Assembly (NCBI RefSeq): GCF_018812025.1
Contig: NC_063051.1
Coordinates: forward strand, 1,988,501 to 2,052,500
Origin: Megalobrama amblycephala
Taxonomy: Eukaryota > Chordata > Actinopteri > Cypriniformes > Xenocyprididae
Direction of reading: 5' to 3'
DNA length: 64,000 bases
The first letter of the stretch is position 1, and every line of letters begins with the position of its first letter. This document shows, piece by piece, positions 1-11,188 of this stretch. The position numbers were made by a program, and so were the translations under genes. A model generated the notes under the pieces. It searched no databases and had not been told where the DNA came from. It saw only the letters and a program-made list of their open reading frames with translations.

Positions 1-600
1 GTTTTAGGATTTTGGAAAATATATAATAATGTAAGGTTTTATAAGTATAAATATACTTATATACCCTATTTCAACTTAAAAACTTAAGATCAGCTGCTGC
101 CTGTATAAGTTATTTCAACAAAGTATATTAATATAACGTTTTAAAAAAATTTAGTCGAATCTCGTATAACTTATAAAAGTTGAAATTGCTTAAATTATTT
201 TAATGAGTTCAAGTAATGAGTTCAGTGTCATGACTTATTGATCATATAATTTTTTACAGTTATATATTACATATTAAAAAGATTCTGGACTATTTCTGTG
301 TGACTACTTAAATTTAAGTAAATTAGTTTATTTAAACCTAAATAACAGATTTAGCATATTAAAAATATATAAATGTTACAGATACACATTGTAAGGTTTA
401 ATAAGTATAGATATATACTATAAATAATAAATATTACAATGATTCTGGACTATTTCTGTGTGATGTAAGTAAATTAGTTCACAGATAAAATATCAGTATA
501 GTAAAATTAAACCTATTATAAGGTTTAATAAGTATAAATGCATAATATAAATTATAAATATTAAAAGATGCTGCATTATCATTATCAATGACACTAACAT
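1..600. repeat. AT-rich degenerate tandem duplications
   Basis: The motif TAAGGTTTTATAAGTATAAA or a close variant recurs near 31, 390 and 519. GATTCTGGACTATTTCTGTG occurs near 280 and 440, so a unit of roughly 160 bp is imperfectly duplicated. No gene is seen. Confidence 0.6.
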
Positions 601-1129
601 TTGATTAGTCGTATATAGACACATTGCTAATGATCATGTGACTGACAGTCAGATTTTCTTTTTCAATTAAAGAAAAATCATCTCAAATCTTTCTGATCAT
701 CAGCATTTGTTCATGTAGCTACAGTTTTGAGACATTCCCAAATGCATGTTTATTTTTCAGACTCAAATTGCAAGTATTTTTAACTAGAAAAATGCAAAAT
801 AGAAGCATTTTCACAAGCAGCCTTGAACTTTTGAACCCAACAGTATTTTTCAAGTTTTTAAACATGATGCAATAATGCAATAAGCATTGCAAAGAGGAGT
901 TTAACCATTGTAAAATCACTTAAAATGCACAAATGTGAGTATCTTTGAGCTTTGAAAGATGACGGCAACAGTAATATGAGTTAAAAGTTTGTTAAATAGG
1001 TAAAACTACTACTAATAATCATCAGGAAATCAACTCTTGCCAATAGTTCGTTAATACAGAATGTGCATCAGCATTTTAAACAGCCCACAAACTCAATCAG
1101 AAATTTGAGTTTGAATGCAAATTATAAAT
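601..1129. other. Unique AT-rich intronic sequence
   Basis: No coding exon, RNA gene or recognised repeat is seen. The short open frames on the minus strand have no protein-like composition. Confidence 0.5.
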
Positions 1130-1860
1130 CACTCTGGATGCTGATTGGTCGATACAGTTAAAACACAACTATGGCGTGAAACAGCTGTTGCAGCACGACC
1201 TCTCGAACCCGACTGCTTAATTAAACATGCAATTCGATTCAGTTCACCAGAGTCCAATTCACACGTCAGCTTGCTTTGCTTCTGACCTTTTATTCTGTCT
1301 CAGTTACTGTAATCTGGCAACCGGCGCGCTCGTCCGGGCCAACTTGGACTGAACAATTCAAACAATCCAGTTGTTGCCAGAACAGCGCTCACAATCCGAG
1401 AGAACAGCGGCGGTAATGACGGGAGCTACCGGTGCTCGTCTCCTCTCTGGAGAATGAATAATATTCTGGCAGTGCCGAATCTAATAGGCGCTCTCTCTTA
1501 GATATTCAGCTGAGAATGGCACTTATGAAATATTAATATCATACAAAAATATGGCAACTCCAGCGCACTCCATCTCTCAAACTCCAGCGTAATTGACTAT
1601 GCAAGTCTCTCCAAATCAGGCAGAGGGAGAAAGAAAGGAAAAACAGAAAGCAAGAATATGTCAGCTTTGTGGCAGAGGAAGACGAGCCGCGTCTCACAAA
1701 TGAGGAAGAATTAAATGTACAGATGTGACAAATGGCCGACGGATCTGATGATTGCACAAAAACACAAACGCACACGCGGCAGAACCCAATTAAACAAGCC
1801 AACGGTGATTGTGTGAACGCTAAACCACGGTAAATTACGATAATTGGACATGTTTACACA
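1130..1860. promoter_or_regulatory. Low-repeat, GC-richer block; candidate intronic regulatory element
   Basis: About 730 bases without microsatellites or recognisable transposon sequence, with clearly higher GC than both flanks. It contains a CCAAT-type motif (GATTGG near 1142) and an AT-rich conserved-looking core around 1455-1545. That it is an enhancer is inference from composition only; no conservation data were available. Confidence 0.3.
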
Positions 1861-2340
1861 TTCAGATAAATTAAAGCATTAATAACAAACACTTGAATCA
1901 CAAATGGACCACGACTGGAATGTATTCAAATAAAAAACTCAATGTTTATTCCTGTCTGACCGTGAAGTGTTGAAACCTCCTCAACCGATTTAATATGAAA
2001 ACAAACGAACACAGAAATGTGTTTCGCTGCAGATTTGTGAAATGTAACGCCTAAAGAGCCACGCCCTCCGTGTTCTCTGATTGCCTAATCATATACGAGT
2101 CTTAAAGAGCCACAACAAATTCACGACCTCCAGCTGTGACTGTTATTGTGTGGCTTTATTTCATTCTTCTTTAAAGCTCAAGTAAGAAGAAACACATTTC
2201 GTGTGGCGTATTTAAACGGCTTCGTGTCCTAAACACACACAGACCAAAACTCAACAGCTTTCTTTAATAATAAAGGCCTAAAAAACTTGTTTTAGATGTG
2301 AGATTTCAGATACAAAGACCTTTACGACTTACAGTATTTC
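1861..2340. other. Unique intronic sequence, nothing recognised
   Basis: No exon or repeat recognised apart from a doubled 'TAAAGAGCCAC' phrase near 2052 and 2103. Confidence 0.45.
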
Positions 2341-2728
2341 TTTATACAGTACTAGATCAACAAATAAACAACATATACAAATGAATAAATAAATAATACA
2401 TTCATTTATGCCATTTTTTAATCATATTTTATATAAAATATTATTAAAAAAATGGCATAAATATATATATATATATAAAATATTATTAAAAAAATGGCAT
2501 ATACATATATATATCATATATACAGTACTGGATCAACAAATAAATAATATATAGAAATAAATAAATGAATAATACATTCATTAATGTAAATTTTTTGTAA
2601 TATTTCATTAATATGAATTAATATTCACACATTAAACAATAATTTCTATATAAAATATATATATATATACTAATGAATAAATGTTTATAATATAAATTAA
2701 TAAATTAAAAAACTTCTATATAAATTAT

Positions 2729-2797
<69 letters not shown>
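2341..2797. repeat. AT-rich duplication plus (AT)n microsatellite
   Basis: A segment beginning GTACT(A/G)GATCAACAAATAAA occurs at about 2347 and again at about 2524, a tandem duplication with a 177-bp period. A long (AT)n array fills about 2732-2797. The 53-bp segment 2661-2713 recurs perfectly at 3715-3767, on the other side of the next element. Confidence 0.8.
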
Positions 2798-2800
<3 letters not shown>

Positions 2801-3710
2801 TACAGTCCAAAAGTTTGGAACCACTAAGATTTTTAATGTTTTTAAAAGAAGTTTCGTCTGCTCACCAAGGCTACATTTATTTAATTAAAAATACAGTAAA
2901 AAACATTAATATTGTGAAATATTATTACAATTTAAAATAACTGTTTTCTATTTGAATATATTTCACAAAGTAATTTATTCCTGTGATGCAAAGCTGAATT
3001 TTCAGCATCGTTACTCGTCTTCAGTGTCACATGATCCTTCAGAAATCATTCTAATATGCTGATCTGCTGCTCAAGAAACATTTAATGTGTACAATATTTT
3101 TTTTAAGGTTTATATGATGAATAGAAAGTTCAAAAGAACAGTGTTTATCTGAAATCTAATCTTTTGTAACATTATAAATGTCTTTACTGCCACTTTTGAT
3201 TGATTTAATGCATCCTTGCTGAATAAAAGTATTCATTTCTTTAATTTCTTTTCAAAAAAATAAAAATAAAAATTCTTACTGACCCCAAACTTTTGAACGG
3301 TAGTGTATAATGCTACAGAAGCTTTGTATTTCAGATAAATGCTGTTCTTTTGAACTTTCTATTCATCAAGGAATCCTGAAAAAAAAAAGTACACAACTGT
3401 TTTCAACATTGAAAATAATCATAAATGTTTATTGAGCAGCAGATCAGCATATTAGAATGATTTCTGAAGGATCATGTGACACTGAAGACTGGAGTAATGA
3501 TGCTGAAAATTCAGCTTTGATCACAGGAATAAATTACTTTGTCAAATATATTTAAATAGTACACAGTTATTTTAAATTGTAATAATATTTCACAATATTA
3601 CTGTTTTTTACTGTATTTTTAATTAAATAAATGTAGCCTTGGTGAGCAGAAGAAACTTCTTTTAAAAACATTAAAAATCTTAGTGGTTCCAAACTTTTGG
3701 ACTGTACTGT
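2797..3710. mobile_element. 914-bp palindromic MITE-like element
   Basis: Both ends carry the same sequence inverted: ACAGTACAGTCCAAAAGTTT on the left and its complement ending ACTGTACTGT on the right. The match continues inward for about 400 bases, through the 'CACCAAGGCTACATTTATTT' and 'CACATGATCCTTCAGAAATC' phrases. There is no coding capacity. It is an abundant cyprinid repeat type, interpreted as a non-autonomous DNA transposon with very long inverted arms. It sits inside TA-repeat sequence. A second, degraded copy is at 12872-13609. Confidence 0.8.
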
Positions 3711-3788
3711 GTATATATATATACTAATGAATAAATGTTTATAATATAAATTAATAAATTAAAAAACCTAACTTTTTGTGTTACCAGA

Positions 3789-3822
<34 letters not shown>

Positions 3823-4060
3823 TACTTTTACTTTTAAATTCTCAAGTGATTAATTCATGAGGAAATATTACACTTTAAATATATACTATAAGGGAAACCA
3901 AACACAACATAATATTCACAAAATTTTTTAATATATTTGATTAAAATCAAATATTCAGGTGGGACTTGTAAACATGTTACAGTATGATATTTTTGGTTAT
4001 TATTTTTTGCCTGCGCATGCATGAAATCAGTGGAAGAGCCATTGAAAAGTTATAAGATAT
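3711..4060. repeat. TA-rich sequence after the palindromic element
   Basis: Contains the second copy (3715-3767) of a 53-bp direct repeat and a TA array near 3799-3821. No gene is seen. Confidence 0.7.
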
Positions 4061-4540
4061 TTTTTTTAAATAAAAATAAAAACAACATGCACTAATGGAT
4101 CATGCACAATAAATATATTAGGAGTAGTGTAAGTAAACCGGCTCCAATCAGATTTCATGTTGTCTTTAAAGTATATAATAAAAGTGGGCGTTTGGGTTTT
4201 AATAGCGATCATGCATTGAAAGCAGTTTATAGTTCTGTGACGCCCATAAATCTGTATCACATGAGATTATAGTCCTGGATTAACGAGATGAGAACTCAAT
4301 TTGAAAACACCCACAAATTAGCATCAATTGATATTGTGAGTTCGCGGGTCCAGACGACAGCGGCGCCGTTCCCGGGATTACACGCTCACGCCGAGCCAAC
4401 ATCAAAACATTACATTAGCACATATTTAGCAGAGGAGGAAAATTTAAGATCTCATTTGGGTAATCCTGTCGTCTTCAGGCGGTTTAGTGTCGTCACCTCG
4501 CTGTGTGTGTTTAACGTTTAGCTTAGAGATGAAATGCCAC
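4061..4540. other. Unique intronic sequence
   Basis: Moderate GC, no microsatellite, no recognised repeat. A 77-codon open frame at 4288-4521 (+) has no recognisable similarity and no exon context. Confidence 0.4.
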
Positions 4541-5330
4541 CAAATGAGGGAAACCACTGCGAAAACTCTTAATGAGATCTCGTTAATATCTCAATTGCTT
4601 CAGCCAAAAAACTCAATATGAACTCAAACATTTCTCATCAAATGAACTGAGCTGCTATAAACACTCGTACTGTACGGCAACTATTTATCAACTTTGTCTC
4701 AGATGTTTCTCCTAAAACTTTTATGACAAATAAACGGACAACGGATTTGTCCGTTTATTTGTCATAAAAGTTTTAGGAGAAACATCAGAGACAAAGTTGA
4801 TAAACGAATGAGCAACATTTACACCAAAAGCTTCTGCAGGAAAAATCATCTCATGAATATCTCAATTGTTTCTCCTAAACAGCAATGAGATTAAATGGAG
4901 AGCAAGAAAACTAAAAATTTCACGCTTAATTCAATGTTACTTGCAATTTCTTTGTAATAATTTGTGAAATTATCCGTTTCTGAGTGAAAATTGTTCCTAC
5001 GCCAATTTCTTTTTCAGTATAGACACCAAAAATACACAATCTAAAGTCACAGATCTCAATGTGAACGCAAACATTTCTAATCAAATGATCTGAGCTGCTA
5101 TAAAAACTCATTTTACAGCTCTTTACTCTTGATGATGGCTATACGGACTCATTTGGGTCTGTTTTGCATTATAAAATGCATTTTAGGAGAAATATTTGAG
5201 ACAAAACTGATACCTAAACTCCATTAAATCTCCGAAACAACAACATTTTCCTCTGGCACCATGTGAAAAAAGGAGGGAAAGAGACTCACAGTGAGAGAAA
5301 GAAAGACTGTTGGTTTCAGAGCAATAAAAC
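4541..5330. repeat. Dispersed 'TTTCTCATCAAAT' repeat family, two adjacent copies
   Basis: Phrases such as ATCTCAATATGAACTCAAAC, ATTTCTCATCAAATGA and GAGCTGCTATAAA(A/C)ACTC recur near 4600-4670 and 5050-5110. They reappear at 19180-19430 and 45740-46580. The family is not recognised and has no coding capacity. A hairpin is embedded at 4684-4804. Confidence 0.65.
4684..4804. repeat. Near-perfect hairpin, 57-bp arms
   Basis: The left arm (4684-4740) and right arm (4748-4804) are reverse complements with one mismatch, separated by a 7-base loop (ACGGATT). Such a young, tight palindrome suggests a single template-switch event. Confidence 0.95.
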
Positions 5331-5343
5331 TCTCTGAAAATAA

Positions 5344-5345
<2 letters not shown>

Positions 5346-5377
<32 letters not shown>
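5346..5377. repeat. (GT)16 microsatellite
   Basis: Perfect GT dinucleotide run. Confidence 0.95.
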
Positions 5378-5378
<1 letters not shown>

Positions 5379-6065
5379 GTTCACCTCCAGAGGAAGCTGA
5401 AAGGTGAGGGTGGGTGTGTGCATGTGCGGGGGGGTTATTTTAGCTAGTGAGCGGATGTTTAACTGAACCAACTTTTAACTGAACCCTGTGTGTCGAGATG
5501 TAAAGATACCGAACAAAGGCCTAAAACCTCGTTCTCCTCCCCTCACCGCAACACCTGACGCACGGGGCCGAGGAGAAACGGCACGTTTCCTCTCAGAGCT
5601 GTTAAAGTGGTTGTTCTGAGCTCAACCTTCATGCCAAGGTTTGGTTAGACTTCTTAAAAGGCGGCTGAGGAGACGCTTGATAAAAGGCAGATAATTTTAA
5701 ACCATTCATATGTAAATGCATGTACGCATCCGGAAAACTGAGCAAAAAAGAACAAGATTTTTTTTTTCCCTCTGTCTTTTTTTAGATCGTTCCTCAGAAC
5801 TCTGGGCATTGTAAAAAAATATGATATTTTTTTTTTCTGTTTTATTTATGAAAGTGTCAAGACTCTGTGAAAGAACTTTAACTAACTGCAGAATAATGAA
5901 GCGCGCACATACATCAGGCCCTCGCGCGCCAAATGTGTTTAAATATTCCTATACATCACTATACTTTCTATGATTTTATGATGATCTATATTTTATGATG
6001 ATATGAGAATCCACACCTTTGACCAAATTCCATGACTTATTCCAGGCTTCAATGATTACTGCATA
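5378..6065. other. Unique intronic sequence
   Basis: Moderate GC up to about 5650, then AT-rich with T-runs. No exon or repeat is recognised. Confidence 0.45.
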
Positions 6066-6297
6066 ACTGTAAAAATATTAAACAAATTTATACAGTAAAA
6101 TACTGTTTTCCACTGAAACAGTAATATATCATAAAACAATGCATTCTGGGTAATATTTGTCATTTTAAGAAAAGAGGCCTATATGCTACTCTCTCAAAAA
6201 CGATAAATAATATTACCCAGAATGCATTGTTTTACGGTATATTACTGTTTCAATGGAAAAAAAAATGTACTGTGTAAATTTGTTTTGTTTTTTACAG

Positions 6298-6298
<1 letters not shown>
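6066..6298. mobile_element. Palindromic MITE (family A)
   Basis: The terminal phrase ACTGTAAAAA... and its inverse ...TTTTTTACAG bracket inverted inner arms. 'ACAATGCATTCTGGGTAATA' (6138) mirrors 'TATTACCCAGAATGCATTGT' (6212). About 230 bp, non-coding. The same family forms the array at 33228-34440. Confidence 0.75.
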
Positions 6299-6351
<53 letters not shown>

Positions 6352-6378
6352 TTTACATATAATATAATATAATATAAT

Positions 6379-6428
<50 letters not shown>
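6299..6428. repeat. Two (TA)n arrays with a TATAA spacer
   Basis: Runs at about 6301-6346 and 6385-6428, separated by repeated AATAT units. They directly abut the MITE at 6066-6298. Confidence 0.9.
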
Positions 6429-6430
<2 letters not shown>

Positions 6431-6970
6431 TTTTATTAATTTCCATGACTTCTCTAGGACTAAAAATCTGAATTTTATAATTTCTACATTAAAGATTACC
6501 ATAGTATTACCACACATGCTCAAAAACATTGTATATGCATACATTTTATGATATTTTTTATTAGTTCATGCTTATTGTTACTAAAATATTAATTTAAAAA
6601 AAATAATAAAACACATATTGACAATAAAATTACAAAAAATGTGCCATGGAAATGTTATTCCTCAACACACTACATTAAGGTAATACCATGGTAAAGTAAG
6701 AAATCAGAATTGTATAATTTCTAGGTTTAATATTACCATAGTATTACCATATGCTTAAAAACCATTGCATATCAATGCATTTTGTAGTATTTTTTTCCCT
6801 TACAAAAAGTGCACTTTTTTTAAATACTACAATGTTTAAAATAATAAAATATATACTATAATAATAATAATAAATATAAACATATGCAATGTAAATGTTT
6901 TTTTTTTTTTTTTAACACTACCATGATGGCAATACCATGGCATTGTTTTAAAGTACCTCAATGAAATGTG
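6429..6970. repeat. 'TACCATGGTA'-type dispersed repeat, degenerate
   Basis: Repeated palindromic cores such as ACCATAGTATTACCA, GGTAATACCATGGTAAAGTA and GGCAATACCATGGCAT are spaced through AT-rich sequence. The same cores appear at 10980-11050, 24880-24970 and 27880-28870. No gene is seen. Confidence 0.55.
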
Positions 6971-7860
6971 AACATGAAAAAACCAAATGGTCCCATCTTT
7001 ATCATATTTCATTTTAAAATTCCCTGATATTCCCAGGTTTTCTCACGGCCGTGGGAACCCTGATAATGGATCAGATGAGGTACGACCGGTCAGCGTGAGC
7101 TGCTTTGTTAGCACTTCAGCGCCGATAAATGATTTACGATGCCGCTTTCTGGAACATCAATACCATCTCGTTTCTAATTAAAAAGAAGCCGCCCACAATA
7201 TTGCACACGGCGGTGTTCACTCGAGCAGGACGACGAGAAGATCATTCCAAAAGAAAAGCTATTGCAGAGGATTCGGTCAGTGTTTTGGAACAATTTTATT
7301 TCCACAGTTTCACATTTTCAGTTAATGTGCTGAGTAGATCAATTGAAAACAAAAGCGGCAGGCGCTCGCATGAAGTTCGAGATTTTCCAGTGAGTCAGAC
7401 GTGTTTTACTTTGTTAAATACAGACGTCCTTTCAAGTAACGGAAAGTGAAAAAGGAAACTTGGGTAATTCTGAGTCAAACATGTTCACTTTTGAACGTGA
7501 GTCACTTTTGAGGGTGATTGAGTGTGTGAACATTTGCAACATTGCAAACATTTTTGCAATTTGCATGTGCACAAAATAAAAATGATGCCTATGATGTATA
7601 AAGACGATGCTAAAATGACTGTATGTTCACGTGCATCCTAAATATTCAACAAATGCATATAAAATGCACATGTTTTGGTTTATAGTTTTGGAAATAATTC
7701 ACAGACATTAATTCTTCTCAGGCTCAAAGCACAGAAAAAAAAAAAAACAATATCCCCAAATACAATTGTGCATGAATATGGTAATGCTTTTACCATCTGA
7801 GTATGTTTTGTAAGTCTAAGTAGTTACACTTGACTGTTCGGTTTTTGGCTCAAACTTGAA
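6971..7860. other. Unique intronic sequence
   Basis: The 7020-7450 part is GC-richer and repeat-poor. An open frame at 7129-7449 (+) has no recognisable family signature and no splice-supported exon context. Nothing else is recognised. Confidence 0.4.
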
Positions 7861-8390
7861 CTTCATGTGTGTGTATTTCTGTGTGTGTGTGTGTGTGTGT
7901 GGGTGGGTGGGAGGTTATGGTGGGTGTGAAGTGTGGCCCTATGTGGACATACAGAGGCTCTGAGTTCATCATGTGACCCTCAGAGAACCACAAAACCACC
8001 ACAGACAGAGTCACAGTCAGACAACAGGGGGCGCTACAGAAAGCCCTGATCCAACACCTAGTGAGCTGAGTGGAAAAACCAATCCAATATGGTGGCTGCG
8101 CCAATAGAAATGTTGATTATATCTATTTTTTATAATAAGAATCACTAGTTTCATTTGAGTTAGGATACTGAAGACTAAAGCAAACACTAAATGCATAAAT
8201 GTAAAGTTAAAATATAGTTATCTTCTTTTGTGTGCACAGGCCTCAAGGCCAGAAATGTGCTAAAAAAGTGTGATCGCAAACAGTAACTAAGCAAGATCGA
8301 TTTCAAGTCATTATGTGCACAAGTACTGCATTCTCATTGTTGCCACAAGGGACGCTATAGCAATCATTTTGGCATTGGCGAACTTGCATA
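7861..8390. other. (GT)n tract and unique sequence
   Basis: A GT/GGTG-rich tract at about 7866-7912, then sequence with no recognised feature up to the transposon at 8391. Confidence 0.5.
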
Positions 8391-8416
8391 CACTCCTAAA
8401 AATAAAGGCTCTATGA

Positions 8417-9874
8417 GGGCTTTCGCACCGGAGGAACCTTAGCTCCTATAACTAATGGTGGAGTACCTGCTTTTTGGCGTGTTTGCACCGCAGGAACTTG
8501 GAACGATTTTAGTTCTAAGAATGCCTTTTTGAGGAAACTAAATTAGTTAAATTAATTAACTAAATTAAATGCACATTAATTGGCCGAACGCATGTGAAAC
8601 ACTGGCACTAAAAAGCCATGTAAACACACAGTTTATAGACTCTATATTTACTCCACAAACATGGAGAACAGCGACAGATGGACTGACGCTGAAGTCCAGG
8701 CACTTCTCAGCCTTTATGTTATGGAGGAAATTCAATGCGACTTTGAAGGGACCAAACGAAACATGATTATATATTTCTGCTCAGGCGCTAACTGAGCCCT
8801 TCAAAATAAGAGTCCACTGCTCCTTTAAAATTAAAGTCCCGCACAACAACCAGAGCAGCATGTTGTTAAGTGTATAGCGTTTTATTTTTTCCCAAATTCT
8901 GTTAATTTTTTTTCCAAATTCCGTTTTTTCCATTTTAATTTTTCTGGATTCATTTTTTTTTTTTTTTTATGTTTTAATTAGTTTGGACTCCATTTTATTG
9001 GTTTAAAAAGCATGTTTAATGAATTGAAATTGTGAAACTTATACAACAATTTATTAAAAGTTTAACAAAAAAATAATACATTGTACAGCCCTATGAATAC
9101 GTTTTATATTTTTTCCTCAAATTTAATTTAATTTTTACCAAATTCTGTGTTTGTGTCTGTTTTAAGTTGTCTGGATTCCATTTTAATTGTTTAATTAAAT
9201 GTTAATTATCATGTCTAATTAATCAAATTCATAAAAAACAACAAAACATATTGTTATTATTTTTTTTTTAAATCATTTTAAATATTTTTTCAGAAATTCT
9301 CTGCTGTGTATTTTAATTTTTCTGGCATAAAACATTAATTTAATTTATCTTTTAATCATATGAAATTTAAAAAACATTTTTGTCAAAGAAAAAATTCTGC
9401 ACAGCGCTTTACTGTTAAATTTAAAACATGGAAGAAAAATTTTGATTATTCCTTAAAAAAATAAAGTTTTAATAATAATTTATTATTATTATTATTAGTA
9501 TTATTACATTGAGAAGTAGCTAAATTCTGCTGTTCAATAGTAATATATATTTCTTCAAGTTAAACCGAACTTTTATTTTGACAGGTTGCCGTGAAGACCT
9601 TTGAGATTCTGTGTGTTTATGATATATAATAATAGTTTTTCTCAAAATGACAAATTCCGCATTATACAGTAAATTCCATTATTTTATGACTGGATTCCGT
9701 GATTCCGTCCGCGTTTACTGCATCACGGAAAGTGACGGCTTTAAGCTTTCAACTGGCGGTGCGAATGAAACCAGGAAAGCGTCCCTAGGGGAACATTTAT
9801 TTTTCGGGGGACTGCCCTCGTGGTGGTTCCTGTTCCTATATCTAAGTTCATATAACCACCTGGTGCAAAAGCCC
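8417..9874 (+). mobile_element. Degraded PIF/Harbinger-type DNA transposon nested in a MITE
   Basis: The inverted ends are GGGCTTTCGCACCGG on the left and the inverse of GGGCTTTTGCACCAGG on the right. Bases next to the ends (TGA and TTA) are compatible with a degenerate 3-bp TWA-like target duplication. Inside are a Myb/SANT-like coding remnant (8661-8795) and a T-rich zone (8880-9720) of repeated TGGATTCCATTTTAATT phrases. No transposase frame remains. Family assignment rests on the SANT-like protein plus the ends. Confidence 0.65.
8661..8795 (+). pseudogene. Myb/SANT-like DNA-binding protein remnant of a Harbinger transposon
   Basis: The ATG at 8661 opens a 44-codon frame. It begins MENSDRWTDAEVQALLSLY and continues with an acidic helix and a 'FEGTKRN' segment, then runs into TGA at 8793. 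Autonomous Harbinger elements carry a second gene encoding a Myb/SANT-like protein, needed with the nuclease for transposition. W7, the spaced leucines and the EGTKRN turn match the first half of that trihelix domain. The remainder is lost, apparently by a small deletion after KRN, so this is a non-functional fragment with no relation to the host gene. Confidence 0.7.
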
Positions 9875-10023
9875 CTTACGTTCTCATGAAGAACCTTTAT
9901 CATCCATGGAACCATGGAACGGTTCTTTAGATAATGATTAAAATGTTCTTTACACTAAGAAAAATACTGAAAGGTTCAGAATGCTGTGAAAAGCCCCTTT
10001 CAGAAACTTTATTTTTAAGAGTG

Positions 10024-10630
10024 TAGACGATGTTTCTGGCAGTGGCATCTCACTAGGGTTTGGATCAGAGCTGGAGAGGGAGATGAATGTACGGAGCGTC
10101 GGGTCTCACCCCTGAAGAGGGCAGTCTTTTCTCCTCAGGGTTGGGCCTCACGGGTAATGCGCCGTACAGCCTAACACCTCGATCTCCTACACTGTATCTG
10201 CTCTGTAGAGATGGAGAAAAGAGGAGAGCAAGAGAGAAAAGATGGAGGAGACAGAGAGGAGAGAAGAACAGAGGGCAACGGACCCAACTTAGAAGTGACA
10301 AACAACCAATAAGAGCTTCACAAATCAAAACAGCATCAATGGCGAACAGGATTTTTGTGGTGTTTTCCCTCGCTGACATGTGACTATGGGTGTTGACTCT
10401 TTTTCAACCCTCTTTCAGTGTGCATCTATGGGACTTTTTCACCTGTTTCTTCATCAGTGTGTGTAAACTGTGCACCTTAACTTAAAAACTTAGTGTCAGG
10501 GGTTTGATCACATGACTATCAGCACTAGTACTAGTGATGATTGACTTAAATGCCACTAATAACATATTGTGCTCAGCAGGAATAATGACATATGAACTGA
10601 TTTCAGTCAGTCATTCTGGCCTCTGTATCA
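10024..10630. other. Unique intronic sequence
   Basis: 10065-10383 is open on both strands in overlapping frames but shows no recognisable domain. A purine-rich GAGAGGAGAAGA stretch lies near 10210-10275. Nothing else is recognised. Confidence 0.4.
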
Positions 10631-10636
10631 GTGTGT

Positions 10637-10680
<44 letters not shown>

Positions 10681-10832
10681 TCTCCTCTGTCCCACTCTGT
10701 GTGTGAGGCTTGTTTGAGGAAACGCTCCCGGCAGGAGTTTTGGCAGTCTGGTTTTGGGAATCAGAGCAATCCAACATCTAATGATTCACACAAGAGAGTG
10801 TGCCAAACACACACTCACTCACTCACACACAG

Positions 10833-10890
<58 letters not shown>
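10631..10890. repeat. (GT)n and (CA)n arrays in opposite orientation
   Basis: A GT array at 10631-10680 is followed by a CA array at about 10807-10888 (interrupted by CTCA and AGAC units). The spacer is about 125 bp of unique sequence. The arrays are complementary and can pair. Confidence 0.9.
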
Positions 10891-10891
<1 letters not shown>

Positions 10892-11110
10892 TATGAATGT
10901 AGTGTACTTGTAGTGCACACCGCTGTCTATCAAATGACCTGGGAGAAATGGATGATGAAATACGGCCTCAGGCTCATTAACAAAATAACATGGTACATTT
11001 ATATGGCGATACCACGGTATTCTTTGAAGTACTAAAGCACTTTTTTCTCTGGGAAAAAAAAATTATATGTTGAGTTCAAAAATATCAATACAAACTTTCC
11101 TTCATGTACA

Positions 11111-11142
<32 letters not shown>

Positions 11143-11188
11143 CAAAATCTGTATGTTTTTGTCATTCTTTGAATGTAGTAAAACACCC
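10891..11188. other. CCATGG-type fragment, TA array and unique sequence
   Basis: 10980-11045 has the ATACCACGGTATTCTTTGAA-type fragment of the CCATGG repeat. A (TA)n run lies at about 11119-11141. Confidence 0.5.

Larger units (their letters stand above)
8391..10023. mobile_element. Outer MITE, split by a Harbinger-type insertion
   Basis: The left end CACTCCTAAAAATAAAGGCT mirrors the right end ACTTTATTTTTAAGAGTG. The interior on the right carries AAGAACCTTTATCATCCATGG and GGTTCTTTAGATAATGATTA, typical of a common cyprinid MITE. The outer element is only about 175 bp in total (8391-8416 and 9875-10023). The rest is an inserted element. Confidence 0.7.

Noticed and set aside
1539..1802. 87-codon minus-strand frame with a hydrophobic stretch
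   Set aside because: Low-complexity Ser/Phe/Cys-rich peptide in a unique block. No exon evidence.
10065..10383. Overlapping 104- and 98-codon frames on opposite strands
   Set aside because: A purine-rich stretch gives open frames on both strands. No family signature.
10699..11035. His-Thr-rich open frames
   Set aside because: Translation of the (CA)n array. Similar artefacts occur at 7850-8104, 25375-25683 and 32259-32695.
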